Shown one piece after another: positions 34,461 to 46,104 of a stretch of DNA of 64,000 nucleotides. Position numbers and translations under genes: made by a program. Position 1 is the stretch's first letter. Each line of letters opens with the position of its first letter. Under the pieces are notes generated by a model. It was not told the origin of the DNA. It ran no database searches and saw only the letters and a list, made by a program, of their open reading frames with translations. Location of the stretch: NCBI GenBank assembly GCA_019671005.1, contig CM033712.1, positions 76,892,479-76,956,478 of the forward strand, given 5' to 3'. Origin of the DNA: Hibiscus mutabilis. Lineage: Eukaryota > Streptophyta > Magnoliopsida > Malvales > Malvaceae.

Positions 34461-34660
34461 AAATTGAGAAAGAAATCGAAGAGAAGAACTTCATTGCTAA
34501 AGATGTCACTCAACTAAACTGTTTTTCTTATTCAATAATGGATATTTATTTGTGTTTAATTTAAGAAAACAAAGTTTTAACTCAGTTAACCATGCTAGTT
34601 TTGATTCGTAAAAACCAATTACCAACAAACACAATTAGTACATTTAGACAAAAACATTTG
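34461..34660 (+). pseudogene. Cysteine synthase relic a (N-terminal exon pieces)
   Basis: Reads IEKEIEEKNFIAKDVTQL, equivalent to the start of O-acetylserine (thiol)lyase (IAKDVTEL). A degraded copy of the TPLVYL segment lies near 34625-34660. Too short to do anything. Confidence 0.55.
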
Positions 34661-34754
34661 ATTCATTATACAACATTATTGCAATACCGATCAAATTTGA
34701 CCCCAATAAAATTTCAAGCCCATTAGAATACAAAATAAAAAAACTTGAACAGAG

Positions 34755-35025
34755 ATTGGACGGGAGCCTCGCGAACACATGCCCCAACTACCACAAATTA
34801 TGACGTAGGCTCTCCCACTTTGGGGAGAGCTTAGGCGAGCACCCCTCAAGTGCAATGAAGGTCACTAGCCTAGGCCATAGGCCTTGTTTATAACCTATTA
34901 ACCCCATCCAGGCAAGCATGTTGCAGTTGAGCTAGTTGCCTTTTATTTATACAGTCCGACTCCTGGTCCAACTTCTTCCTTGGTTGATGTGGGATTGTGG
35001 TTCACCATCATTCTCCATTTCCCTG
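34755..35025 (+). repeat. Repeat R, copy 3
   Basis: Recognisable R unit with more substitutions than copies 6-8 (for example GCGAACACATGCCCC). Confidence 0.7.
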
Positions 35026-35421
35026 AGGAATATATGGAACTACTGAATATAATAGACTTTGATTCCTTGTTTCTTTTTCTCACGGATTAAAAAAAATGTT
35101 TGTAAATCAGACATTGACTCTCTTTCGAATTGTCATAAACTAAGTCTAAGTTAGATATCAGAGTCTACAAAATCATTCCTCGATGGAGTGGGGCGATTTT
35201 CATAACAAAATTTGCCCATCTTTTAGCATGTATTCTGAAAGATTAATATCTCTCATGGCAATCCAATGTCCATGGCAACAACCAAGCAGAGCTTGGCTTG
35301 AACTTGGATGGTTTGAACATTCTGAGAATTTGGGCAATTTTCCTTCGCTTTAAACGTTAATCCGAACTGCACCCTTTTCGCTTCAAAGATTATATGTTGA
35401 AAAGCTTAATGTTTTGTTCAG

Positions 35422-36241
35422 TAACTCAAGAAAGAAATGGAGGAGAAGATTACATTGCCAAAGATGTCACTGAAGTAAGATGTTTTTCATCGTCATCACT
35501 GGATTTCATTAGGATTTAATTTAAGAAAACAACTGCCCACACTGTTTGTTGGGTTTGAAATGAGCAGTTGATTGGTAAAACACCATTAGTATATCTAAAC
35601 AATCGCCAAAATGTTGCAGTTGCAGACTCATAACCACAGTGCCTTCTTAAATGAGTTTCTAAAGGAGAATGGTCCTCCGAGCTTTCGGAGCCAAGATTGT
35701 CCTTACTGATACGGCCCGTAGCTTGAAAGGAGCAATTGAGAAGGCAGAGGAAATTATGGCAAAGACCCCTAATTCTTACATTCTTCAGCAGTTTGAAAAC
35801 CATGCCAACCCAAAGGTATCAATTTTGAAACATTTGCATGCATATGCCATATGCTAGACCTGGTGTCTGAAACCTTAGAAATGGTCATGATTTGAAAATA
35901 GTTATGGTAATGCACCAGAGGGCAGATAGATTATCCTTGTATGGGGACTTCAAGGAGTAGATTATCGTTGTCTCTGGTATTGGGACTGGAGTTACGGTAA
36001 TCGAACTTTAAAGAGAATAATCTCTGGACCGGACTCTAAAGAGCAGAATCTCTGGTATTGGGACCGGATTTACCATAACCGGACTTTAAAGAGCAGAATC
36101 CCAACATTAATGTTTAGACCTTAGACCCAATAAATCTGTGATTTCAATACCTTAACGACGTTCATCGACTTTGCCACCGATTTTCCCTCGACGTAGAACC
36201 AGTTGAAAATGCAATTCTATCAGGAGGGAAACCAGCTAAGT
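35422..36241 (+). pseudogene. Cysteine synthase (O-acetylserine (thiol)lyase) relic b
   Basis: The enzyme makes cysteine from O-acetylserine and sulfide using pyridoxal phosphate. Pieces in order: 35422-35475 (KEMEEK ... AKDVTE, GTAAG donor), 35564-35625 (LIGKTPLVYLNNR), 35640-35815 (RMVLRAFGAKIVLTDTARSL through YILQQFENHANPK, GT donor) and 36193-36240 (VEPVENAILSGGKPAK). The exons with the cofactor lysine (SSVKDR) and the SGNTG loop are missing here, and the first piece is out of frame. Non-functional. A short minisatellite separates the last two pieces. Confidence 0.75.
35965..36105. repeat. Imperfect minisatellite in relic b
   Basis: Two to three copies of a unit containing CCGGACTTTAAAGAGCAGAATC and CTCTGGTATTGGGACCGGA. 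Confidence 0.55.
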
Positions 36242-36379
36242 TGTGATATTTACAATGGTAATTATTCATATTGATCATGACACTTACTTTACTCTTTAAT
36301 CCCAAAAAAATCAATGTGCTATAAGGCAAAGATTAAACAAATCCATGAAAAATAACCAAAAAACATTTGAAACAACATT

Positions 36380-36615
36380 AGACGGACGCCACACAAACAC
36401 AGGCCCCCACTGCCACAAATCATGATGTAGGCTCTCCCACTTTGGGGAGACCTTAGGCTAGTACCCCTCCCAAGTGCAATGGAGGTAAGTAATTTGCAGC
36501 AGTGCTAGTTGCCTCTTATTTATAAAGTTCAGCTCATGGTCACTTCTCTTCCTTAGTCGACATGGGATATGTGCTAATCTCCTGGATTTAAGTTCTTCCT
36601 GCTGTCTGGTGAGGC
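36380..36615 (+). repeat. Repeat R, copy 4 (internally deleted)
   Basis: Lacks the segment around CACTAGCCTAGGCCATGGGCC that the other copies have, passing from GTGCAATGGAGGT straight to AAGTAATTTGCAG. Confidence 0.7.
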
Positions 36616-36818
36616 TGAATGATGCAACGATGGTTTACAAATTTACGAAAAATATGTGAAACTACCAAGGATATTAGAGTTTGATTCGTTGTTTCTTTAT
36701 CTCACTAATTAAAATTAGTTGTACAGCAGAATGGACTCTCTTTCCAATGGTCATAAAGTTAATATCCATTTCGAATATAATCTTACTTTTTCAGTGAAGT
36801 AGTTCTATATGACCATAG

Positions 36819-37073
36819 TGTCACGAGCTTCCACTCTCGTGATGGGCCACCTTGTCACAGTTGTCTACCCTGCCTACCTGCCTACCCACTCATGGACGCT
36901 CGACGTGAAATCGAGCAGTCAAAGGGTCGCTCTAATACCACTTGTCACGGGATTACCCTCTTCCCAAAAGAAATGTTTGGTAGGATGTGCAGCGCCACCG
37001 TATTTATATCCCAAGACCTCTCTTTTCCTTTCTGATGTGAGATTAATGATCCCGCCTCTTCTCAGGCGTGACA
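36819..37073 (-). mobile_element. TRIM-like LTR element fragment
   Basis: On the minus strand a 131-bp LTR (37073-36943) starts TGTCACGCC and ends CCCGTGACA. It is followed by a tRNA-Met-type primer site, TGGTATTAGAGC (36940-36929), then ~110 bases ending CTCGTGACA at 36819. The second LTR is incomplete. It interrupts one unit of the adjoining tandem repeat. Confidence 0.5.
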
Positions 37074-37560
37074 ATAACAACAACTAAGCACAGCTTGGCT
37101 TGAACATGGGTATTTAAAGAATGTCTTTTCTTTGGATTTAGACATTCATCCATAAAGTTTCAATTCTCTCTTTGCTTTTGCGGTGAACCAGTTCAATATC
37201 TTGGCAACAACTAAGCATATATAGTTTGGCTTGAACAATGATGATTAGAGAATGTTGAGGCGTTGGGCGATTCTCTTCGGCTATAAGCACTTATCCAAAT
37301 TGTTTCAAACTTCTATTGATTTTTGCAGTGAGGTAGCTCAATGTCCATGGAAATAGCTAAGCATAGCATGGCTTGAATTTGGATGGTTTAAGAATATTGA
37401 GATTTTGAGCATTTTTCTTTGGCCTTAAAACCAAAATGTTTCAAATCCACTCTTTCTTTTGTTGTGAGCCAATTCAATGACCATGGCAACTGCCCAGCAT
37501 AGCTTGGCTTGAACATGGATGGTTTGAGAATGTTAATCGTTTTATATTTTAACAGCTTAG
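37070..37560 (+). repeat. ~137-bp tandem repeat, four copies
   Basis: Successive units are marked by AGCACAGCTTGGCTTGAAC-like motifs at about 37086, 37213, 37359 and 37497. Each is followed by GAGAATGTTGAG and TTCTTTGGCTTTAA-like text. Single copies of the same unit occur after most R repeats (for example ~35280, ~41920, ~46510). Confidence 0.65.
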
Positions 37561-37599
37561 TACCAAAAAACTGACTTTTTTCATGTAATAAAGTTTAAC

Positions 37600-38990
37600 C
37601 ATTTGAAAAAAACTATTCCCAAACTTTGAGGAAATTCACCCTTGAGGTTGTTGTTGGAAAGGTCGAGGATTCGGAGACTGCTAAGACTCGACAGATCACT
37701 GGAGATTGATCAATCAATGGAATTGCTCCTAAGATTAAGTACTCGAAGAGAGGACAATTGAGTGAAGAAAGCTGGGAATTCACCACTGATATTGTTGTCA
37801 TGAAGATCAAGGTGCTCAAGCATCCTCAAATTGCTAAAATTTACAGGCAATAGACCGGAAAAGCCATTTTGAGTTAACGAAAGCATCGAGGTGAAGAGTC
37901 CGAAATCTGCAGGAACTTAACCATAGAAATTATTGGTAGAAATATCAACATAAGTAATTAAGCCATTTGGTCCAATGCTGGAAATTCACTGCCAGAAAAG
38001 AAATTGTTACACAGTGTTAACTGGATCTATATGGAAAGTGTATTGTTCTCCGGCATTAAAACATCAAAGCTTTGCTAGTTGTAATATCCGCAAATGAAAT
38101 CCTACTTGACATTCAGTTGTCAGTAGGGTGCTTATTGAGTTGAGCCAGTCGCAAACAGCTCGAGATTAAGTCGGTTAAAACTCGATTAACGCTTGAATCG
38201 ACTCAACTCAACTCGAACTCGACTCAATAAGTTCACGAGTAGTTCGTTATTTTTATATAAAATTTTAATGATTTTTTATGGCTACCTTTAAAATTTATGT
38301 TCCAAGAAGTTTAAATGCTAGTTGAAAACTTTAAAAAAGTTTAGTGACTTGCTAGTTAATTTACAAATAAAATATTTAGTTTCAATTTTCCAAAACTTGT
38401 ATTTCCCGAAAATCAAAAGTTAATTTGTATTTAATAAGAAATTAAATTATAATAATAATATTTTATTATTACTTTATGTATAAAAGTAGAAAAGAGAAAA
38501 AAATATTTATTTTCCATATAAAAAATACGATAAGAGTCTCACTCTCGAATATTGACTTCATCTCTGACTCGGTCATGATATGTTCTTTTATTTATCACCT
38601 CAGTTCTCAAAAAAAAAATTCTTATGAATTTGTATGATTATATTAAACTCTAATAATATCACTAGATTTTACTTATATTTTAAAAAAATAGGTAAATATT
38701 TTGGCAAGCTTAACGAGCAAAGAGCCGAGTCGAGCAAGGAGATTTTTTAACAAGCACGAGTCGAGTCGAGCAACGAAATATTTTAACGAACACGAGTCAG
38801 CACTACTCAACTCACAATCCACTCCCTCTATAAGAAACCCTAGTCGCCAGAAACCACCAACTTCCTCAGTTTAGTGAAGTTTCCAATCTCTTCCGGAAGC
38901 TCTCCATGAACGAAGTTGGCATCCAATCTCCAACAACATTAGGTAACTCTCCAACAACATTAGGTAACCCTCCTCCAATCATATTGCCAC
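37600..38990 (-). pseudogene. LRR receptor-like protein relic A
   Basis: On the minus strand this has frameshifted LRRs (DLHDNNISGEF-like, then LRILDLSNNNLKGEF-like text) at 37610-38100. It continues at 38843-38990 with a piece equal to the one near 44870-44960 in relic C. A ~719-bp hAT-like insertion splits it. RLPs are plasma-membrane pattern receptors of the Cf-9/EIX2 type. Only fragments remain here. Confidence 0.6.
38124..38842. mobile_element. hAT-like non-autonomous DNA transposon
   Basis: The ends are TAGGGTG...AACCCTA, flanked by GTTGTCAG (38116-38123) and GTCGCCAG (38843-38850), an 8-bp duplication with two changes. The homologous site in relic C near 44865 is uninterrupted (CAGTTGTCAGAAACC), an empty-site control. 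The interior has CTCGAGT/GACTCGA-rich sub-terminal repeats and no transposase. Confidence 0.65.
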
Positions 38991-38993
38991 ATC

Positions 38994-39320
38994 AAAAAGC
39001 CATTAGTACATCTAGACAAAGTTGCAGATGGATGCATGGCTCGAATTGCTGTCGAGTTAAGAGTCAATGAAACCCTGCTCCAGTGTCAAGGACAGATATG
39101 TAGATATTTTCAAGTTAATGTTGATTACTTCTGATTTGCAACTGAAATTATACATTGCCTTCTGTTAATCTTATCTTCGGCTAACCTTTATCCATCCTAC
39201 ATGATGAAGACCATCCCGGTTGAGCCAAAGAGTGGTAATACCAGAATCAGATTGGCGTTAATTGCAGATGTCAAATGCTATAGACTCATAAACACAATGC
39301 CTTCTTCAAAGGGATTTTGA
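38994..39320 (+). pseudogene. Cysteine synthase relic c (exons with the cofactor lysine region)
   Basis: 38994-39095 reads PLVHLDKVADGCMARIAVEL, then after a one-base shift CSSVKD, the lysine motif missing in relic b. 39215-39318 reads VEPKSGNTRIRLALIADVK, then INTMPSS, equivalent to the substrate loop exon. It is joined directly to the RLP fragment at ~38990. Confidence 0.7.
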
Positions 39321-39617
39321 AGCTGTTTGGTCATTCAGATCATACTTTTTGTCGATGTGGGATATGAATAGAATCACAGTGTTGACATGTAACAGAAGCT
39401 CTTGCAGACATAAAATGAAGAGGATATTGGAACATCAAGGAAACCTCGCTCTAAGAGAGGAATTGTTTGCAACATTTCATAGTTCTTAAAAGAAAGCAAA
39501 TTGCAAAAAAATTAAATTCGAACTCTACAGTATCATTCATATACATCACATATCTGTGCACAAGACATTATTAAACCATTGTACCAATTACAGAAAACTT
39601 ATTGGACTGAAACTGTA

Positions 39618-39885
39618 ATGGGGACGCGCAAACGCAGGCACCCACTGCAACAAATTATAACGCAGGCTCTCCCACTTTAGTGCGACCATAGGCTAGCATC
39701 CCTCCCAAGTGCAATGGAGGTCACTAGCCTAGACCATGAGCTGATCACCCAGCTACCCCGTCCAGGTAAGTATTTTGTAAGGTAGCTAGGTACCTCCTAT
39801 TTATTTGGTTCAGCTCCTGGTTCCTCCTTTTCCTTAATCGATGTGGGATTTGTGTTAGATCATGGTTTTCCACTTCCTTGGTGAC
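39618..39885 (+). repeat. Repeat R, copy 5
   Basis: Complete unit, somewhat diverged (AAATTATAACGCAGGC). Confidence 0.7.
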
Positions 39886-40124
39886 TTGAGAAAGCTGTAA
39901 ATGAAGATATGATGTTGCAAGCTTATAAAGAATATAGGAGACCCCTGAACAGATTAGAATCTGTTCCCTTGTTTCTTCATCTCACATATTAAAAATGGTT
40001 GCAAATCAGAGTCTGCAAAAGCTTTCCTTACTGCAGTTGGGGATTTTTGTAACCAAGTGTGCCTATTCTTTAGCATCTCTGTTGAAAGGTTAATGTCCCC
40101 CATGGCTACCGAGACAGATCGATA

Positions 40125-41290
40125 TCATTCCAGTTCATCCATAAGGTTAATGTCCCGATGATGATGCGAAAGTGCACTGTTGAAATAACCAATAACATAC
40201 ATCACTGCAGTTGAAAACACGAAGCCAATTGTTGTAGCTACCCATGAAAACAGTGAATCCTGTTTCTTCATCAATGGTGACCCTGGGGGAACTAAATCTT
40301 CTTCACAAGGAACCCCGATTTGCACCCCCACAAAAGACACTGTTCTTGGCATAAATCTTTGGATCGATCAGTGTACCCATTTGAGGACCTCCAGGAATCT
40401 TTCCAACAAGTTCGGTGCTGCTCAAGCCTAAATAATTTAGCTCTTGGAGCTTGGAAAATGTTCATGGTATTTCACCATTAAGGTTACTATGTGATAAATC
40501 CAGGGTCTCAAGACTCTGCAGATCACCAAAACTCACTCAGGTTTTGCCAGAAAGTTCATTGACTGAAAGGTTAAGTAGCTTCAAACTTTTGAGACCACCT
40601 AATGAATGTGGAATTTCTCCTGATAACTGGTTCTTTGACAAGTCCAGGAAAGTATAGATATCACGGTTTCGGATCGAGAGGCCTTGCTTTGATTTCTTCC
40701 GGTTTACTATCAAGTCATGGATTTCAACTGGAAATTGAAGATTTCAGAAAGTGTTACTGGGCTTCAATCATCTCTGTAAGATTTCCCAAGCTTTGAGGAA
40801 TTTCACACTTGAGGTTGTTGTTGGAGAGGTTGAGGACTCAGAGATTGCTAAGACTCGACAGATCGAGATTGATCCATCAATGGAATTGTTCCTAAGATTA
40901 AGTACTTGAAGAGAGGACAATAGAGAGAAGAAAGCTGGGAATTCACCGCTGATATTGTTGTCATGAAGATCAAGGTGTTCAAACATACTCAAATTGCTAA
41001 AATTTTCAGGCAATGGACCGCAAAAGCCATTTTGAGTTAACGAATGCGTCGAGGTGAAGAGTCCGAATTCCATAAGAACTTTACCATAGAAATTATTGGA
41101 AGAATATCAATATAAACAATTAAGCTATTTGGTCCAAATGCTGGAAATTCACTGCCAGAAAAGCAATTGTTTGATAAGTCCAGCAGTAATAATCTGTAGA
41201 TATTTGAGATAGATTTCGGCACTGGCCCTGAAAATTTGTTTCCTGAGAGCATCATTGTTGAAACAACTGAGGTGGTAAAGAACCTGAGAG
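40125..41290 (-). pseudogene. LRR receptor-like protein relic B (C-terminal half)
   Basis: The 3' end (40352-40125) is open and reads GVQIGVPCEEDLVPPGSPL, the membrane helix TIGFVFSTAVMYVIGYF and the short cytosolic tail ending INLMDELE. The helix is about four residues shorter than in relic C. Upstream LRRs at 40440-41290 (for example FSNLSMFEHLDLHDNNISGE) are broken by shifts. Repeat R copy 6 follows. Confidence 0.7.
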
Positions 41291-41404
41291 CTTGTTACTG
41301 ATAGAATAATAGTTTCATTCAACCAAATTTTATAAATATCTGTGTACAAAACCCACATCACAATTTCAAGCCCATAACACAAACAAGTAAAAATAATTGA
41401 TCTG

Positions 41405-41690
41405 CGATTGGACAGGGACCGCGCGAACGCAGGCCCCCACTGCCACAAATTATGACGTAGGCTCTCCCACTTTGAGGAGACCTTAGGCTAGCACCCCTCC
41501 CAAGTGCAATGGAGGTCACTAGCCTAGGCCATGGGCCTTAGTGATCACCCATTGACCCCGTCCAGGTAAGTATATTGCAAAGATGCTAGTTGCCTCTTAT
41601 TTATGCAGCCCAGCTCCTGGTCCATCCTCTTCCTTAGTCTATATGGGATTGTGGTTCACCATGATTCTCCACTTCCCTGAAGACTGGTGG
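41405..41690 (+). repeat. Repeat R, copy 6
   Basis: One of the best-preserved copies, opening GATTGGACAGGGACCGCGCG. Confidence 0.75.
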
Positions 41691-42060
41691 GGCTGAAGAT
41701 TATATGGAAACTACTAAACAGACTAGAATTTGATTCCTCAATGGAGTTGGGGGGTTTTCGTAACAAATTGTACCCATCTTTTAGCATATATTCTGAAAGA
41801 TTAATCTGTCATGGCTACCAAGAACAGATCGATATGATTCCAGTTCTTCTATATTGTTTTCAGTATTCTCTTGCTTTTGCTGTGAGCCAATCCAATGTCC
41901 ATACTCCATAGCAACAACAAAGCATAGCTTGGCTTAAACTTGGATGGTTTGAAAATTTTGAGAATTTGGGCAATTTTAGCTTTGCTGTAAACGTTCATCC
42001 AAATTGCTCCCTTTTCAAAGATTATATGTTGAAAAGCTTAATGTTTTGTGTTTTGTGCAG

Positions 42061-42407
42061 TAACTCGAGAAAGAAATGGAGGAGAAGATTTGATTGTCAA
42101 AGATGTCACTGAAGTAAGCTGTTTTTCATCACCATTGATGGATTTCATTAGGATTTAATTTAAGAAAACAATTGCTGCTGGGTTTGAAATGAGCAGTTGG
42201 ATTGCCAAGGGTTGCACACTCATAATCACAATGCCTTCTCAAATGAGTTTTCTAAAGGAGAATGATCCTTGGAGCTTTCGGAGCTGAGGTGGTTCTTACC
42301 AATACGGCCCGGAGTTTGAAAGCGGCAATGAGAATGCAGAGGAAATTATTGCAAAGACTCCTAATTCTTACATTCTTCAGCAATTTGAAAACCATGCCAA
42401 CCCAAAG
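42061..42407 (+). pseudogene. Cysteine synthase relic d
   Basis: 42061-42112 repeats the KEMEEK...KDVTE piece with a GTAAG donor. 42230-42407 repeats the RAFGA...NHANPK exon of relic b with a frameshift in the middle (LTNTARSLKAA then a shifted frame). Confidence 0.7.
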
Positions 42408-42659
42408 GTATCAATTTTTAAACATTTGCATGCATATGCTGGACCTGGTGTCTGAAACCTTGGAAATTGTCATGATATGAAAATATTTATTGTTTTAGAT
42501 CTAGCATGAGACAACTGGACAAGAGATGTGAGAAGGCACCGGAGGGCAGATAGATCATCCATATTGTTTTCGAATATAATCTTTCTCTTGCAGTGAGGCT
42601 GTTCTATGACCATAGCAGCAACCAAATTGTTACTCAAGTCCATCCATATATTTTTTTAC

Positions 42660-43090
42660 AACCAAGCATAGCTTGGCTTCAAGATCATTCTCACTCAAGT
42701 CCAAGAAGTTAAGAACAGTTTGATTGGATATCCAGCTAGTAATCTTCCCTCTAACACTGCAAGATCTCAATGATAATGAAGATTAATCCGCTCGATTGTG
42801 AGATTGTTGCTCCATGCTAATCTGGTAGCTCCAAAATGAAACTTCAACTCCTTGAGATCAAATAGCCATGTTGGGAACTCAGCAGACAGCATATTGTTCT
42901 CCAGCTGAAACGTTTCCATCTTCCGAATAGACGATGAGTTCTTGCTCGAGTCTAGAGCTGTTAGATTCACAAGTTCTCAATGTCAACTGGAAATCTCCAC
43001 GGAAAGTGTATTGTTCTGCAGGATTAAAACTTCAAGCTTTGCTAGCTGCAATATATGGAATCCTACCGGATATTCGGTTGCCAGTTCTGA
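42660..43090 (-). pseudogene. LRR receptor-like protein relic B, upstream part
   Basis: On the minus strand it contains LRR text such as LENNMLSAEFPTWLFDLKEL and SNNLTIERINL. It likely belonged to the same gene as relic B before repeat R and cysteine synthase relic d came to lie between them. Confidence 0.55.
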
Positions 43091-43177
43091 AGAAACGTTA
43101 TTCATGCTTTGGAAATGTAATAATGTTTTTAGTATTCGTGTATATATTTCATAACATAAAAAAAATATTTAAGATAC

Positions 43178-43440
43178 GATTGGACAAGAGCTGCGCAAAC
43201 GCAGATCCTCACTGTCACAAATTATGAAGTAAGCTCTCCCACTTTGGGGAGACCTTAGGCTAGCGCCCCTCCCAAGTACAATGGAGGTCACTAGCCTAAG
43301 CCATGGACCTTGTTGATCGCCCATCAACCCCGTCCAGGTAAGTATGCTGTAATATAGCTGGGTGCCTCCTATTTATTTGGTTCAGCTCCTGGTCTCTCCT
43401 TTTTCTTACTCGATATGGTATTACTGCTTCATCATGTATA
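43178..43440 (+). repeat. Repeat R, copy 7
   Basis: Complete unit. It is followed within ~80 bases by the 3' end of RLP relic C, the same order as copy 5 and relic B. Confidence 0.75.
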
Positions 43441-43514
43441 TACGAAACTCCTGAACAGATTAGAATCTGTTTCCGTGTTTCTTTATATCCTTTAGCTACC
43501 GAGACGGATCAATT

Positions 43515-45267
43515 TCATTCCAGTTCATCCATAAGGTTAATGTCCCGATGATGATGCGAGAGTGCACCGTTGAAATAACTAATAACATACATCACTGCAG
43601 TTGAAAACAACAACCCAACAGAGTAGCCAATTGTTGTAGCTACCCATGAAAACAGTGTTTCCTGTTTCTTCATCAATGGTGACCCTGGGGGAGCTAAATC
43701 TTCTTCACAAGGAACCCCAATTTGCACCCCACAGAAGACATTGTTGTTAGCATAAATCTCTTTGGATCTATCAGCGTATCCGTTTGAGGACCTCAAGGAA
43801 TCTTTCCACCGAGTTCATTGTTGCTCAAGACTAAATAATTTAGCTCCTGGATCTCGGAAAATGTTCACGGTATTTAACCATTAAGGTTGTTGTGTGACAA
43901 ATCCAGTGTCTCAAGACTTTGAAGATAACCAAAATTCACTGGGATTTTGCCAGAAAGTTCATTGAATGAAAGGTTAAGTAGTTTCAAACTTTTGAGACCA
44001 CCTAATGAATGTGGAATTTCTCCTGATAATTGGTTCTTTGACAAGTCCAGGAAAGTATAGATATCACGGTTTCGGATCAAGAAGCCTTGCTTTGATTTCT
44101 TCCGGTTTACTATCAAGTCATGGATTTCAACTGGAAAATTGAAGATTTCAGAAAGTGTTACTGCGGCATCTGGTTTTCAATGATCCCAGTAAGATTTCCC
44201 AAACTTTGAGGAAATTCACCCTTGAGGTTGTTGTTCGAGAGGTCGAGGATTCGGAGACTGCTATGACTCGACAGATCATTAGAGATTGATTCATCAATGG
44301 AACTGTTCCTAAGATTAAGTACATGAATAGAGGACAATTGAGAGAAACCTGGGAATTCACCACTGATATTGTTGTCATGAAGATCAAGGTGTTCAAGCAT
44401 ACTCAAGTTGCTAAACTTTTCAGGCGATGGACCAGAAAAGCCATTTTGTGTTAACGAAAGCATCAAGTTGAAGAGTCCGAAATCCGTAGGAACATAACCA
44501 TAGAAATTATTGGAAGAAATATCAACATAAATAATTAATCTATTTGGTCCAAATGCTGGAAATTCACTGCCAGAAAAGCAATTGTTTGACAAGTCCGTAA
44601 TACTCTGAGATCAAATAGCCATGCTGGGATCTCACCTGACAGCATATTGTTCTTCAGCTGAAGTGTCTCCAGCTTCCTCAGCTTCCGAATTGACGATTTC
44701 ACCACTCAAATGATTCTTGCTCAAGTCTAGATTTGTTAGATTCACCAAGTTTTCCATGTTAATTGGAATCTATATGGAAAGTGTATAATTCTCCAGGATT
44801 AAAACTTCAAGCATTGCTAGCTGCAATATCGACAATGGAATCCTACCGAATATTCAGTTGTCAGAAACCATCAACTTCCTCAGTTCAGTGAGGTCTCCAA
44901 TCTCTTCCGGAAGCTCTCCATGAACGAAGTTGGCATCCAAGCTCAACTGTTTCAAACTCCAACGACATTAGTAACCCTCCTCAAATCATATTGCCACTGA
45001 GATCAAGGAATTCCAGATTATTCAAATGAAACAACTGCAGATGAATTGAACCATTGAAGCTATTTCCTCTCATGTCAAGATGCACCTGTTCACTCAAATT
45101 TCCCGGTCCGATCCCTAGAATTGCACCTTGTATGGAATTGTAGGGAATGTCGAGCGACATCAAGGTCTTGATCCGGAAAATGGATGCCAGAACATTTGAA
45201 GTCTTTCCTAGAGTGGGAAAAACACCGGATAGATTCAGACGAATCACTTGTTTCTTTGCGTTACAAA
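43515..45267 (-). pseudogene. LRR receptor-like protein relic C (nearly full length)
   Basis: From 45267 downward: N-terminal LRRs (KQVIRLNLSGVFPTLGKTSN, IFRIKTLMSLDIPYNSIQGA, LVHLDMRGNSF-like), middle LRRs at 44592-44158 (SMLEHLDLHDNNISGEFPGF; LRILDLSNNNLKGEFPQSLG) and the end of the ectodomain at 44116-43874 (YTFLDLSKNQLSGEIPHSLG; LQSLETLDLSHNNL). The juxtamembrane CEEDLAPPGSPL, helix TTIGYSVGLLFSTAVMYVIS and tail NLMDELE (stop at 43515) close it. At least three frame breaks occur. No kinase domain is present, as expected for an RLP. Confidence 0.75.
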
Positions 45268-45560
45268 CAAACACCATTAGTACATCTAGACAAAGTTGCA
45301 GATGGAGAAGGGTATTATTTAAACCGGGTGAGATCGGTATTTGGATATTTTCAAGTTAATGTTGGATTACTTCTGATTTGCAACTGAAATTATACATTGC
45401 CTTCTGTTAATCTTATCTTATCTTCGCTGCCTGTTATTCTTCCTACACCATGAAGGCCATCCCAATCGAGCTAAAGAGTGGTAATACCAGAATCAGATAG
45501 GTGTGCTTGGAAGATGTCAAGGGTTTTAGACTCACAATGCCTTCTTCAATGAGATTCGAG
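45268..45560 (+). pseudogene. Cysteine synthase relic e
   Basis: 45268-45305 reads TPLVHLDKVADG. 45470-45560 reads IELKSGNTRIR, a stop, then TMPSSM. It abuts the N-terminal end of RLP relic C, mirroring the join seen at ~38990. Confidence 0.65.
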
Positions 45561-46104
45561 TTAATTCTTGAAGCCGTTTGGTCATTCAGGCCATACTTTT
45601 TGTCAATGTTGGATATGAATAATATTATATAAGATAGTTTTGACCTGTAAATCAGGCTCCTGCTCTCAATAGTGGAATTGTTTGCAAGTTTTCTTACAGT
45701 TATAGGCAATAAATAATATTCAGTATTAGTTCACAAGTACCTTTAGTTCTATATCAGATTTCAAATCTAGCTTAACTCACATCATCCAATAAATTACTCG
45801 AATTCGGGACACATCATCCATACCTATATTCAGTTCGAATTACACCTGAACTAAACTGTGCTCATCACAGCAGAGACTTCACCGAGACCACTCACTTACA
45901 ATTCAATCTAAATTAATAATATTGGTTTTGAGTTGGAATTTTGCATACAACAGTCTTTCTTAAAGTACAAATAGATGAAGTAAAAAGAAAACAGCCCAAA
46001 TTGCAAATTCGGGTTTTCGCAATACTTAACAAAAATTCTGTGTAAAAAAATTCTCAAATGCAACTCATAGCCCACTACATAACCAAGTAAATTTATTGAT
46101 CTGA

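Noticed and set aside
36809..37087. 92-codon plus-strand frame
   Set aside because: It lies entirely over the TRIM-like fragment, which explains the sequence better.
43515..45267. RLP relic C as a working receptor
   Set aside because: Several frame breaks lie between its LRR blocks, and no signal peptide is visible.
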